Origin: Acetobacter aceti
Lineage (GTDB): Bacteria; Pseudomonadota; Alphaproteobacteria; Acetobacterales; Acetobacteraceae
DNA: 64,000 nt
Direction of reading: 5' to 3'
NCBI RefSeq assembly: GCF_002005445.1
Contig: NZ_CP014692.1
Location: 2,232,001 to 2,296,000 of the forward strand
A model generated the notes under the pieces. That model did not search any database. It saw only the letters and a list, made by a program, of their open reading frames with translations, and was not told the origin of the DNA. Positions within the stretch are counted from its first letter, which is position 1; the number at the start of each line of letters is the position of its first letter. The translations under genes were made by a program, and so were the position numbers. Shown here in pieces: positions 46,829 through 55,944 of this stretch.

Positions 46829-47269
46829 ATGCGAATAAAACCGATCGCATTCCTGATGGCGTCTGTTCTGAGCATTGCGCCTGTCTGCGCGATGGCTCAG
46901 CCTCTTCAAGGCGGTGGTTATCGCGGAGGGGGCGGACCTCGTCATAACAGCGGCCCCGGACGAGGGGGACCAGACCGGAGCGGACCAGACCGGGGCGGAC
47001 CGGGACAGCGCTATTTTCGCGGTGGCGGTTACGGTGGTGGCTACGGTCGCCGTGGCCCACCGCCGCCGCCCATGAACAGATGGCGTCCCGGCGCACGTTA
47101 TTGGGGCGGTGATCCCTGGATCAATAACTGGCAGTCGTACAACGGCCTTTATGCGCCTCCCAACGGCTATCGCTGGGTCCGGTCGGGCAATCAGTTCCTT
47201 CTGACCGCGATCGCAACTGGCATCATTTCCGCCGTGATCGTGAACGGTATGGCGGGCGGCCCTCGCTAG
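46829..47269 (+). CDS. RcnB-family periplasmic protein with Gly/Arg/Pro-rich middle
   Basis: A 146-residue secreted protein. From ATG 46829 (AGGAAACGAG upstream) it has the signal peptide MRIKPIAFLMASVLSIAP ending near CAMAQ. The middle is a low-complexity GGPDRSGPDRGGPG-type segment. The C-terminus LYAPPNGYRWVRSGNQFLLTA and a final hydrophobic GIISAVIVNGMA match the RcnB family, which in E. coli affects nickel/cobalt homeostasis. Here only the family relation is supported; no metal efflux gene is adjacent. Confidence 0.75.
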   Translation: MRIKPIAFLMASVLSIAPVCAMAQPLQGGGYRGGGGPRHNSGPGRGGPDRSGPDRGGPGQRYFRGGGYGGGYGRRGPPPPPMNRWRPGARYWGGDPWINNWQSYNGLYAPPNGYRWVRSGNQFLLTAIATGIISAVIVNGMAGGPR

Positions 47270-47286
47270 GCTCCTGAAACAAAACA

Positions 47287-47313
47287 CCCTCTGTCATGCA
47301 AGATGACAGAGGG
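47287..47313. terminator. Terminator between convergent rcnB-like and dnaJ-like genes
   Basis: A perfect 11-base stem, CCCTCTGTCAT at 47287-47297 and ATGACAGAGGG at 47303-47313, with a 5-base loop. The minus strand continues TGTTTTG, so it best fits termination of the dnaJ-like gene, but it also lies 17 bases after the rcnB-like stop and may work in both directions. Confidence 0.8.
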
Positions 47314-47352
47314 CGCCGCCTGCATTCGAAAGAGACTGCGAGAACTCCAGAG

Positions 47353-48294
47353 CTACTCCGCGGAAGACGGCGCCGCAGCCTCGGCAGCCTGCCCCTTGAG
47401 AAACTCCTTCAGCTTCTCATCAGCCTTTCCAATATGCACTTCCAGCCGAACATAAAGATTTCCGGCTTCGTGCTTCCCATGTTCCTTTACGCCACGCCCC
47501 TTCAGACGCAGGACAGTGCCAGTATCTGAATCAGCCGGGACATTCATGCGCACAGCGCCAGATGGCGTCGGCACCGTAATGGGACCACCCAGAACAGCCG
47601 TTTTCAGATCGACCGGCAACGTCTGCCGAAGGTCACGGCCTTCCCGGGTATAGTGCGTATCCGCAGCCACAGTGACCGTGATGAGGGCGTCCCCGGCAGG
47701 TCCGCCCTGCACACCTTCGCCGCCTTTTCCACGCAGCCGCAGAACCTGACCACTCTCGATACCCGGCGGAATGCGGACATCCAGCGTCGAGCCGCCCGGC
47801 AGCGAAACACGCGATGTCGCTCCCAGAACGGAATCGGCGAAGGAAACCGTCAGATTATAGGATCTGTCCTGACCTGGCTGCGGACCGGAAGGACGACGAT
47901 TGAAACCGCCACCCCCGCCTCGGCCCCCACCGAACATACCGCCGAACAGGTCGCTCAGATCCTCGGTCGAGAAGCCACCAGCGCCGCCTCCCTGACGGAA
48001 GCCGCCCATGCCTTCTCCGAAGTCACGATAGCCGCCATGCGCCCCGTAACCCGGCGGCGCACGCTCCTGTCCGCCCGCATCGATCTCACCGCGATCGTAA
48101 CGCGCCCGCTGGGCTTCGTCCGACAACAGGTCGTTCGCCTGATTGACGGCCTTGAATTTCTCCTCGGCTTCCTTGTCATCCGGATTGAAGTCCGGATGAT
48201 ATTTCTTGGCCTGCTTACGATAGGCCTTGCGGATCTCGTCCTGACTCGCGGTTCGCGCGACACCCAGTACCTGATATGGATCGCCTGCGCTCAC
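47353..48294 (-). CDS. DnaJ/CbpA-type co-chaperone (no zinc finger)
   Basis: Hsp40 co-chaperone of 313 residues. The J domain holds AYRKQAKKYHPDFNPDD with the HPD motif near residue 33. A Gly/Phe-rich linker (about 75-140) leads directly to the C-terminal substrate-binding domains (GGSTLDVRIPPGIESGQVLRL), with no CxxCxGxG repeats, so it is CbpA-like rather than DnaJ. It starts with GTG at 48294, overlapping a small upstream gene by four bases (GTGA). A terminator follows. Confidence 0.93.
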   Translation of the reverse strand: MSAGDPYQVLGVARTASQDEIRKAYRKQAKKYHPDFNPDDKEAEEKFKAVNQANDLLSDEAQRARYDRGEIDAGGQERAPPGYGAHGGYRDFGEGMGGFRQGGGAGGFSTEDLSDLFGGMFGGGRGGGGGFNRRPSGPQPGQDRSYNLTVSFADSVLGATSRVSLPGGSTLDVRIPPGIESGQVLRLRGKGGEGVQGGPAGDALITVTVAADTHYTREGRDLRQTLPVDLKTAVLGGPITVPTPSGAVRMNVPADSDTGTVLRLKGRGVKEHGKHEAGNLYVRLEVHIGKADEKLKEFLKGQAAEAAAPSSAE

Positions 48295-48458
48295 TCATCT
48301 TCTCCTTCAGGCGTGGTCACACCAAAACTCTCCGTATCCAGCAGATCAATCAGAACGGCGATTGTCACGTCCGTCGAAAAGCCATTCTTCGCGGCTTCAG
48401 CTACCAGCGCGTTAAGACGCGGCTTGAGAAACTGTGCCTCGGGGCCCTCAGTCGCCAT
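48291..48458 (-). CDS. 55-residue hypothetical protein coupled to dnaJ-like gene
   Basis: An overlooked-size frame from ATG 48458 with GGAG eight bases upstream. The product starts MATEGPEAQFLKPRLNALVA and ends in acidic EGEDE. It is likely helical and cytoplasmic, with a hydrophobic TIAVLIDLLD segment. Its stop overlaps the GTG of the dnaJ-like gene by four bases, a strong sign of real translation. No family was recognised; a J-protein partner or modulator is a guess from coupling only. Confidence 0.6.
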   Translation of the reverse strand: MATEGPEAQFLKPRLNALVAEAAKNGFSTDVTIAVLIDLLDTESFGVTTPEGEDE

Positions 48459-48582
48459 TATTCTGCTCCACCAGATCCGGAACGGTCATAACCCGCACCA
48501 TAAATCGCAGATCCGGTTCCGGGCCGCCTTGTGACGCACCCGCACGAATCTCTCCTGGCGCAGCCTGCTCACGTCTCCCCAT
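48448..48582 (-). CDS. Possible 44-residue protein upstream of the 55-residue gene
   Basis: A frame from ATG 48582 encoding MGRREQAAPGEIRAG and ending LVEQNNGD. It overlaps the next small gene by 11 bases. The codon pattern is plausible, but no ribosome-binding site is visible before the ATG. It may instead be part of the leader, with the internal ATG codons serving. Kept as a low-confidence candidate. Confidence 0.3.
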   Translation of the reverse strand: MGRREQAAPGEIRAGASQGGPEPDLRFMVRVMTVPDLVEQNNGD

Positions 48583-48776
48583 GGACAACGCACAGACACA
48601 CCGCACCTTACTCTTTATAAAATAATGGGAACACAAAGCTGCCGGGTCAATGGGAAGCGACACAAGTCTTTCACATCGCTGATCTCTCACATGATTTTTC
48701 ATTTGCCGCTCCCGCTTCCGTCAGCAATACCTTTTCCGGAAAGAGGCGGCCCCTTCCCCTCTAAACGAGAGTTCTG

Positions 48777-50501
48777 ATGGAAGTCGCCCTTACCGTTCTG
48801 GCCCTGCTTGTCATAACCGCCCTGTCGGGCCTGCTGGGACGACTGTTCCCTTTTCGTATTCCGCTGCCACTTTTGCAGATCGCCGCCGGAAGCGCCGTCA
48901 GTTTCCTCGGGTTTTCCGTGCCGCTTTCCTCGGAACTGTTCCTGCTTCTGCTGATGCCGCCGCTGCTGTTTGTCGACGCCTACCGCATCCCCATGCGGGA
49001 GTTCGGGGAGTTACGAGCCATCATTCTGTCACTGGCTGTTGGACTGGTAGTTTTCAGCACCGTAGCAGGAGGATACGCCGTTCACTGGATCATGCCCGCC
49101 ATCCTGCCTGTCGCAGGCATGGCGCTGGCGGCGGCGCTTTCCCCGACCGACGCCGTCGCCGTCAACAGCTTCCTCGCCACAGCGAAAGCGCCTGCCCGCC
49201 TGACGCAGATTCTGAACGGCGAAGCCCTGCTGAATGACGCGTCCGGTCTTGTCTGCTTCAAATTCGCGGTCGCCGCCGCCACGACCGGCCTGTTCTCCCT
49301 GAAGGCGGCCTCCAGCAACTTTGTGTATGTCTCGTTCGGCGGCGTGCTCATCGGCGCAGGTCTTGGCTGGCTCTTTGCCCGGATCGAGCTGATGGCGCTC
49401 AAACGGGGATACGATGATTCCGCGAATCATATTCTGATCTCGCTGCTTATCCCCTACATCATCTATCTCGCTGCCGATGCCGTGAACTGCTCCGGGATTC
49501 TGGCAGCCGTTTCCGCTGGTATTTCCATCCGTCTGACTGGCGTGATGGCGGAAACGCAGATCGAAACCCGACTGCGCGCCACGACATTGTGGGACCAGCT
49601 TTATGCCACCCTGAATGGACTGGTGTTCATCATGCTGGGCCAACAACTGCCCGGTCAGGTCGAGCAGGCTTCTCACATTGTCCAGTCCGCCGGTCTGACG
49701 CCGTGGATGCTGCCTCTGGCGATTCTCGGCATCCAGTGCGCCATGAGCATTCTCCGCGCCGTCTGGATGGTGGCGAACGGCCTGGTTTTTTATGGTGTCG
49801 GAAAACTGATCCATCGTCCGCAGACCCTGCCATCATGGCGCAATGTGCTGGTCATGACACTGGCGGGCGCACGCGGCGCCGTCACGCTGGCCGCCATCAT
49901 TTCCCTGCCGCCGGAAAGCGATATGCCGGAGCGGACCGTGATGGTTGTGCTGGCGACCGGCGTCATCATCACCTCGCTGCTGCTGACCACCTTCGGTCTG
50001 CCTCGCGCCCTCGCGCTGCTTCCGCGCAATGATGGTGAAACCCCGGCGCAACGCGAACTTCTGGAAACCAGCATCACGCTTCTTCATTCGGCGATTGCCG
50101 CCCTTCAGGCGGAACAGGCCCGCCAGCCGCCAGACGCCAACCGCACCAACGACACGGTCAGTCTGCTGATGACCGAGCTCAACGAACGCCTGCGCCGTCT
50201 GGACCCGACACTCGACGACGGCGAAGGCAAACGCAGTGACAGCGTGCAGAGGAAACGCGACGAACTGATGCTGCGGCTTCGCATCGTGCGACTGCAACGG
50301 CGCGTGCTGCATTCGCTCCTGGCGGACCGCAATATCAACGATCTGACTGAGCGGGCAATCGGGCGTCAGCTCGATGTGCGGGAGCAGGAGTTTCTGATGG
50401 AACTGAACGATCTGCCGCAGTTGCCGGAACCGCCGCCTGCGGAGACGCTGATTGCGGCGGTGCCGGTGGAGAGGAAAAATGCCGGGTTGCGGGCTGAGTG
50501 A
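48777..50501 (+). CDS. Na+/H+ antiporter (CPA1 family)
   Basis: A 574-residue inner-membrane cation/proton exchanger with about 12 transmembrane segments in the first ~420 residues. The ion-binding signature is in GEALLNDASGLVCFKFA (ND motif), and LSPTDAVAVNSFL and ARGAVTLAAIISLPPES are typical of bacterial CPA1 proteins such as YjcE/NhaP types. The last ~150 residues are a cytoplasmic, partly coiled-coil tail (LLETSITLLHSAIAALQAEQ) that may regulate activity. It stands alone, divergent from the dnaJ-like unit. Confidence 0.93.
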   Translation: MEVALTVLALLVITALSGLLGRLFPFRIPLPLLQIAAGSAVSFLGFSVPLSSELFLLLLMPPLLFVDAYRIPMREFGELRAIILSLAVGLVVFSTVAGGYAVHWIMPAILPVAGMALAAALSPTDAVAVNSFLATAKAPARLTQILNGEALLNDASGLVCFKFAVAAATTGLFSLKAASSNFVYVSFGGVLIGAGLGWLFARIELMALKRGYDDSANHILISLLIPYIIYLAADAVNCSGILAAVSAGISIRLTGVMAETQIETRLRATTLWDQLYATLNGLVFIMLGQQLPGQVEQASHIVQSAGLTPWMLPLAILGIQCAMSILRAVWMVANGLVFYGVGKLIHRPQTLPSWRNVLVMTLAGARGAVTLAAIISLPPESDMPERTVMVVLATGVIITSLLLTTFGLPRALALLPRNDGETPAQRELLETSITLLHSAIAALQAEQARQPPDANRTNDTVSLLMTELNERLRRLDPTLDDGEGKRSDSVQRKRDELMLRLRIVRLQRRVLHSLLADRNINDLTERAIGRQLDVREQEFLMELNDLPQLPEPPPAETLIAAVPVERKNAGLRAE

Positions 50502-50846
50502 TTTGAAATTATGGCAATAATAACGAAAGCAGTTTATTAAATCGATAGTAGAGTGTTTCAAAATTCTATTCGTAAAAGCTCTTCTAAACTATAAGGAAAT
50601 TCTTAATAAGGCTTTTCTTGAAAAACCTCTGAAGAGGCTATCTTTTTTGAAACACGTGGCGAATCAATCATTTTCGTCAAAAATTGGCCGACGAAGCGAT
50701 CTTAAAAATAGATATTCCAATTCATCTGAATCCTTGGACACCCGAAAGGTGAACGTGATGGGGTATGATAAACCACCTTGTAAAAAATAGGCTAAAAGAC
50801 TATTTGATTACGTCTGAATACTCTTGGTCTGAAAAGGTTTCCTATA
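50502..50846. other. AT-rich intergenic region
   Basis: About 345 bases, distinctly more A/T-rich than the surrounding genes and continuous in composition with the LprI-domain gene that follows. No gene, hairpin terminator or repeat was recognised. It may be the edge of an acquired segment. Confidence 0.5.
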
Positions 50847-51839
50847 ATGCGTAGCATATGGCTGGCAGCATTGGGAGCGCTTGCATTACCTCAACAGGTG
50901 TCAGCTGCAAGCTTCAATTGTACTTCAGTCTCCAAGCCAAAAGATAAGCTTATCTGTCAGAATGCAGAATTGTCAGCGCTCGACGATCAACTTACTCGTG
51001 TTTACGAACAGAAAATAGAGAGTTTAAGTCCTTACGGTGCGGATCTACTACGAAAATCCGAACGAAATTGGTTGCGATATGTAGAGATCGTTTGTCCAAT
51101 TACTCCTATCTCCGAAAATAACTCTCGTGCAGATCAGGCCAACTGCCTACATCAGCTCTATCAGGCCCGACTGCACGGCCTCGATGCAGTCGGAAGAAAG
51201 ATCGGGCCTTTTCTGTTCAATCAGGTCGACTCATTCGCGGCAGAGCCATACAATATTTCGGATATTTCCGGCAATCTGTTGGAATTTCATGACCAGCATC
51301 TCTCTTATCCTCAAATTGACGGTCCAAAATCGGCAGATACGATTACTTGGAACAAGATTTCCAACAAAGGCCAAGTCAGCACAGATACCAAGTGCGATAA
51401 CCAGCAAGGTAACGAAGATATTCGCTATGACATCAGTTACGTGAATAACCACGTCATAAGTATGGTATGGACTGATTATACATACTGCGATGGTACGTCG
51501 CATGGCTTTGTTTCGTCTGGAAGTGACAATCGCGTTTGGGATCAAGGCTCACGGGAGTTGACTCCGGCTGACGTTTTCACAACTGGGTGGCCCGCCAAAT
51601 TACAGCAGCTTTTTTGGAACGTCTTATTTAAGAAAGGCTGGAAGCCAAGAAACGATGAAGAAAAGCGTGCGATTTTGGAGACAGTGATTGAACCGAAGAA
51701 ATGGTCATTTACAAATGAGGGGCTGAGTGTGTCATTTGGCGCTTATGACGCTGGGTGTTACGGGTGCGATCCGGGCGTTACAACGGTACGCTGGATCACT
51801 CTAAGGCCGCTTCTCACTACGAGTTCTTTGCTGCCGTAG
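50847..51839 (+). CDS. Secreted LprI-domain protein with RsiV/DUF3298-like C-terminus
   Basis: A 330-residue exported protein. A signal peptide (MRSIWLAALGALALPQQVSA) precedes an LprI-type lysozyme-inhibitor domain: FNCTSVSKPKDKLICQNAEL, LDDQLTRVYEQ and LRKSERNWLRY, with its paired cysteines. The remainder (about residues 130-330) contains YDISYVNNHVISMVWTDY and SHGFVSSGSDNRVWDQGSRELT, resembling DUF3298/RsiV-like lysozyme-binding folds. Base composition is lower in GC than neighbours, suggesting later acquisition. A role in lysozyme or envelope defence is inferred from domains only. Confidence 0.75.
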   Translation: MRSIWLAALGALALPQQVSAASFNCTSVSKPKDKLICQNAELSALDDQLTRVYEQKIESLSPYGADLLRKSERNWLRYVEIVCPITPISENNSRADQANCLHQLYQARLHGLDAVGRKIGPFLFNQVDSFAAEPYNISDISGNLLEFHDQHLSYPQIDGPKSADTITWNKISNKGQVSTDTKCDNQQGNEDIRYDISYVNNHVISMVWTDYTYCDGTSHGFVSSGSDNRVWDQGSRELTPADVFTTGWPAKLQQLFWNVLFKKGWKPRNDEEKRAILETVIEPKKWSFTNEGLSVSFGAYDAGCYGCDPGVTTVRWITLRPLLTTSSLLP

Positions 51840-52140
51840 TCGTTCCTTGAATTAACTCATCAAAGATGCGAAGTGCTATTGTTCCATATTTGCATTCAAA
51901 ACCATAATTATCAGCTATATCAATATCAGTATCCATAGTGACATAATTGAATATTCGTTTTGTCTTACAATCATCATGTTCCCTCCTGAAATGAATGAAT
52001 AAATTCTTAACATCTCATTGGGCAACGGACAGTCTTCCCTCCCTAAGCAGTCAAATCAAAAGATTCCTCACAAAAAAGCCGGGAACAAATCTGCTCCCGG
52101 CCTCCAAACTCACCCCATCACAAAAACGCTTAGCAGCGCC
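51840..52140. other. AT-rich intergenic region with aspS terminator
   Basis: About 300 bases between convergent genes. The left two thirds are A/T-rich with no gene. The right end contains the strong aspS terminator listed separately. Confidence 0.6.
52072..52101 (-). terminator. Rho-independent terminator of aspS
   Basis: GCCGGGA at 52078-52084 and TCCCGGC at 52095-52101 form a 7-base stem with a 10-base loop. On the minus strand it is followed by TTTTTT (complement of 52072-52077). It lies 39 bases past the aspS stop. Confidence 0.92.
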
Positions 52141-53952
52141 TCACTCCGTCTCCGCCGCGTCTTTCTTCACGACAGGCTTCGGCTTGGGCAGGTTCAGCGC
52201 GATGGAGAGTTCCTTCAGACGCGCAGGCTCGACGGTGGACGGTGCGCCCATCATCAGATCCTCGCCCTGCTGGTTCAGCGGGAACAGGATGACCTCGCGG
52301 ATGTTCGGCTCGTCGGCCAGCAGCATGACCATGCGGTCCACGCCCGGAGCAGCGCCACCATGCGGCGGAGCGCCGAAGCGGAAGGCGTTGAGCATGCCGC
52401 CGAACTGCTCCTCGACCACGCTTTCCGGATAACCCGCGATCTCGAAGGCGCGGATCATCAGGTCCGGCAGGTGGTTACGGATCGCGCCGGAGGTCAGTTC
52501 GATGCCGTTGCAGACGATGTCATACTGATAGGCTTTGACGTCGAGCGGGTCCTGCGTGTTGAGCGCCTCAAGACCACCCTGCGGCATCGAGAACGGATTG
52601 TGGGAGAAGTCGATCTGCCCCGTTTCCTCGTTCTTCTCATACATCGGGAAGTCGACGATCCAGCAGAAGCGGAACTCGCCCTCCTCGATCAGTTCAAGTT
52701 CAGTCGCAATCTTGGTGCGGACCTGCCCTGAGAACTTCGCCACCTCGTCGCCCTTGCCTGCGGCGAAGAACACGGCGTCACCGGCTTTCAGGCCGAGCTT
52801 GTCCTGAATGGCCTTCACGCGGTCGGCTTCAAGGTTCTTGGCGATCGGTCCCTTGCCACCTTCCTCGTCGAACTGGATGTAGCCGAGGCCACCAGCGCCG
52901 TTCTCACGCGCCCATGCGTTCAGCTTGTCGAAGAAGCCACGCGGCTTCGGACCAGCGCCCGGAGCCGGGATGGCGCGGATTTCGCCACCACTCGCCGCGA
53001 TTTTCGCGAACAGACCAAAGGATGAGTCGGCAAACTGCTCGGTGACGTTGGCGATCTTCAGAGGGTTACGCAGGTCGGGCTTGTCGGAGCCATAAACGGC
53101 CATCGCCTCGGCATACGGGATGCGCGGGAACGGCGCGGGGGTGACAGCGCGGCCATTACCGAATTCGCGGAACACGCCTTCCATGACCGGCTCAAGTGTT
53201 GCAAATACTTCTTCCTGCGTGGCGAAAGCCATTTCGAAGTCGAGCTGATAGAACTCGCCGGGGCTGCGGTCAGCGCGGGCGGCTTCGTCACGGAAGCAGG
53301 GCGCGATCTGGAAGTAGCGGTCGAAACCCGCGACCATGGCGAGCTGCTTGAACTGCTGTGGAGCCTGCGGGAGCGCGTAGAACTTGCCTGGATGCAGACG
53401 GGACGGCACGAGGAAGTCGCGTGCGCCTTCCGGGGAGGAAGCCGTCAGGATTGGCGTCTGGAACTCGGTGAAGCCCTGCTCGACCATACGGCGACGCAGG
53501 CTGGCGATCACCTGCGAGCGCAGCAGGATGTTGCGGTGAATCTTCTCACGGCGCAGGTCGAGATAGCGGTATTTCAGGCGCAGTTCTTCGCCGTAATGCT
53601 CGTTGCCGGCCACCTGGAACGGCAGGACGGCGGCGGCGGACTGCACCGTGAACTCTTTCGCGCGCAGTTCGATATCGCCGGTCGGCAGGTTCGGGTTGCG
53701 CGTGGTTTCCTCACGCAGCACGACCTCGCCCGTCACGGTGATGACGCTCTCGACACGGACTTCTTCGGCCACCGGCATGACCGGAGATTCGGCGGGAATG
53801 ACGATCTGCGTCAGGCCGTCCTGATCGCGCAGATCGATGAACAGCAGGCCACCGTGATCCCGCTTGCTGTGGACCCAGCCGGACAGGCGCACGGTCTTTC
53901 CGGCGTCTTCGGCGCGGAGGGCGGCGCAGCTATGGGTGCGATACGGATGCAT
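52141..53952 (-). CDS. aspS: Aspartyl-tRNA synthetase
   Basis: Class IIb synthetase that charges tRNA-Asp (possibly also tRNA-Asn). ATG 53952 with AGGA nine bases upstream gives [13 protein letters not shown] and 603 residues, the bacterial length including the GAD insertion. The OB-fold anticodon domain contains [19 protein letters not shown]. Class II motif 2 is [19 protein letters not shown], and motif 3 is [20 protein letters not shown] strong terminator follows. It is divergent from the lactate-type dehydrogenase gene. Confidence 0.98.
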   Translation of the reverse strand: MHPYRTHSCAALRAEDAGKTVRLSGWVHSKRDHGGLLFIDLRDQDGLTQIVIPAESPVMPVAEEVRVESVITVTGEVVLREETTRNPNLPTGDIELRAKEFTVQSAAAVLPFQVAGNEHYGEELRLKYRYLDLRREKIHRNILLRSQVIASLRRRMVEQGFTEFQTPILTASSPEGARDFLVPSRLHPGKFYALPQAPQQFKQLAMVAGFDRYFQIAPCFRDEAARADRSPGEFYQLDFEMAFATQEEVFATLEPVMEGVFREFGNGRAVTPAPFPRIPYAEAMAVYGSDKPDLRNPLKIANVTEQFADSSFGLFAKIAASGGEIRAIPAPGAGPKPRGFFDKLNAWARENGAGGLGYIQFDEEGGKGPIAKNLEADRVKAIQDKLGLKAGDAVFFAAGKGDEVAKFSGQVRTKIATELELIEEGEFRFCWIVDFPMYEKNEETGQIDFSHNPFSMPQGGLEALNTQDPLDVKAYQYDIVCNGIELTSGAIRNHLPDLMIRAFEIAGYPESVVEEQFGGMLNAFRFGAPPHGGAAPGVDRMVMLLADEPNIREVILFPLNQQGEDLMMGAPSTVEPARLKELSIALNLPKPKPVVKKDAAETE

Positions 53953-54202
53953 GTGGTCAATTCCTGCCCGGCTGGAACGCGGCGCGGACAGCGGGAAGCT
54001 GTCCGGCCACACTATGAAAATTCAGGGGCGGAGGAAGCCGGTCACGGGCGCTCATGTCAAGCCCGGAGAGGTTTCTCAGGCGTGAACAGCACCGTTTTCT
54101 TGCCTGTAAAGGAAACCCTGCCGCGTTCCTGCATCGGTAGCCGAATGGGTGATGAGCGGATACAACCTTCTGAATTCATTTTCATCAATCAGGTCTCTCC
54201 TC

Positions 54203-55621
54203 ATGTCCGACACCCTCTCCGCCCCGATGACCGGCGTGGAAACTGTTCTTTCCGCCCTCCGCGAGACCATGGGCACCCAGATCAGCACCGTGCCTTCCGT
54301 GCGTGAGGAACATAGTCACGGCGAGGCTCTGGATGTCTCCTGCCTGCCAGCCGCCGTTGTCTTCGCGGAAAGCACGGACGATGTCTCCCGCGTGCTGTCG
54401 CTGTGTCATGAACATCGGGTGCCGGTCGTAGCATTCGGCGCAGGCACGTCGATTGAAGGCCATGTCACGCCACCCGCAGACGGCATCAGCCTCGATCTGT
54501 CCCGCATGACGGAGATCGTGCAGTTCAATCCGGAGGACCTCGACTGCCGTGTGCAGGCCGGTCTGACGCGACAGGAACTCAACACCCGCATCCGCGATTC
54601 CGGTCTGTTCTTTCCTGTCGATCCCGGTGGCGAGGCCACGCTCGGCGGCATGTGCGCCACCCGCGCTTCCGGCACGGCGGCGGTTAAATATGGCACGATG
54701 AAGGAAAACGTGCTCGGCATGACCGTGGTGCTGGCGACCGGCGAAGTGATCCGCACGGGTGGGCAGGTCCGTAAATCCTCGACAGGCTATGACCTGACGT
54801 CGCTGTTTATTGGCTCGGAAGGCACGCTGGGCATCATCACCGAGATCCAGTTGCGTCTTTACGGACTGCCGGAAAGCATCGCCGCCGCAATCTGCCAGTT
54901 CAGCACCGTGGACGAGGCGATCACCACCGCCGTCGAGATGATCCAGTATGGCCTGCCCGTCGCCCGTGTGGAGTTTCTGGACGAGGTGCAGATGGCGGCC
55001 AGCATCGCTTTCTCACACCTCGACGAACTGAAACCCCTGCCGACACTGTTCTTCGAGTTTTCCGGCGGCCCCGCGTCCGTGCGTGAACAGGTCGAGGCGA
55101 CAGAAAGCATTGCCCGCGACAATGGCGGTCTAGGCTTTGCGTGGGCAGACACACCTGAAGAACGCACCCGTCTGTGGAAAGCCCGTCACGACGCCTTCTG
55201 GGCAGCCCGCGCCATCGACCACTCGGCGCTCGTCATCTCCACGGACTGCATCGTGCCGATTTCCCGTCTCGCCGAACTGATCGATGGCGCACGCGAGGAT
55301 ATTGCCGCCTCCGGCCTGCGTGCCGCCATGCTGGGCCATGTGGGCGACGGCAATTTTCACACGCTGATTCTCACGGAGAACTCCGCTGAAGGCCGTGCGA
55401 GGCTGCTTGAACTGGATCGCAAAATTGTGGGCCGCGCTCTGGCTCTGGGCGGCTCATGCAGCGGTGAACATGGCGTCGGAATTGGCAAGCTGGAATTCCT
55501 TGAGCCTGAACACGGTGTCGGGGCGCTCAGTGTGATGCGCGCCCTGAAGCAGACGATGGACCCGCGCGGTATCCTTAACCCCGGCAAACTCCTGCCCCCC
55601 GGCGAAGCCTATAGAGGATGA
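54203..55621 (+). CDS. FAD-linked D-lactate/2-hydroxyacid dehydrogenase
   Basis: A VAO/GlcD-family flavoprotein of 472 residues from ATG 54203. The PP-loop FAD motif reads PVVAFGAGTSIEGHVTPP, then FPVDPGGEATLGGMCATRASG and KENVLGMTVVLATGEVI. The C-terminal SCSGEHGVGIGKLEF supplies the conserved His of this family. The closest type is D-lactate dehydrogenase (cytochrome, LDHD-like); glycolate or 2-hydroxyglutarate remain possible. No Fe-S partner subunit is adjacent. The start is chosen over an upstream in-frame ATG at 54149; the ribosome-binding site is weak. Confidence 0.88.
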   Translation: MSDTLSAPMTGVETVLSALRETMGTQISTVPSVREEHSHGEALDVSCLPAAVVFAESTDDVSRVLSLCHEHRVPVVAFGAGTSIEGHVTPPADGISLDLSRMTEIVQFNPEDLDCRVQAGLTRQELNTRIRDSGLFFPVDPGGEATLGGMCATRASGTAAVKYGTMKENVLGMTVVLATGEVIRTGGQVRKSSTGYDLTSLFIGSEGTLGIITEIQLRLYGLPESIAAAICQFSTVDEAITTAVEMIQYGLPVARVEFLDEVQMAASIAFSHLDELKPLPTLFFEFSGGPASVREQVEATESIARDNGGLGFAWADTPEERTRLWKARHDAFWAARAIDHSALVISTDCIVPISRLAELIDGAREDIAASGLRAAMLGHVGDGNFHTLILTENSAEGRARLLELDRKIVGRALALGGSCSGEHGVGIGKLEFLEPEHGVGALSVMRALKQTMDPRGILNPGKLLPPGEAYRG

Positions 55622-55682
55622 CAGTTTCAGCCATTCTGGGGATGTTTTTCGTGGGCGGCGGGATGTTCGGCATGTCCGCCCT

Positions 55683-55905
55683 TAACCCGTGGAAGAGAAC
55701 ACGCTCGACGAGTTGCTGCAGGTCGCAAGCACGGCGCCTTCGGTTGGCCTCAGTGAGCCATGGCGTTTCATGTGGGTAGACAGCCCTGCCCGACGTGAGA
55801 CAGTGTGAAACCTCTTCGCCCGCAGTCAGACCGAAGCCCTCTCAGAGCGTGAGGGCGAAGATGCGGCTGCTTATGCCCGTCTGGAACTGATAGAACTGGA
55901 AAGGC
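55683..55905 (+). pseudogene. Nitroreductase/BluB-like gene fragment with stop codon
   Basis: Starting near 55689 the frame reads ENTLDELLQVASTAPSVGLS, EPWRFMWVDSPARRETV, an in-frame TGA at 55806-55808, then NLFARSQTEALSEREGE and DAAAYARLEL. This follows 5,6-dimethylbenzimidazole synthase BluB over about 70 residues (the AP-SVG--PWRF core). The N-terminal FMN region and C-terminal half are absent. Its end runs up to the flippase gene on the other strand. It is a decayed remnant. Confidence 0.65.
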
Positions 55906-55944
55906 TTGGCTGGGAGCAGCGCCAGCAAGCCTGCCGGGAATGGA

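Noticed and set aside
46920..47080. Tandem DNA repeat in the RcnB-like gene
   Set aside because: It is a low-complexity Gly/Arg/Pro coding segment, not an independent repeat element.
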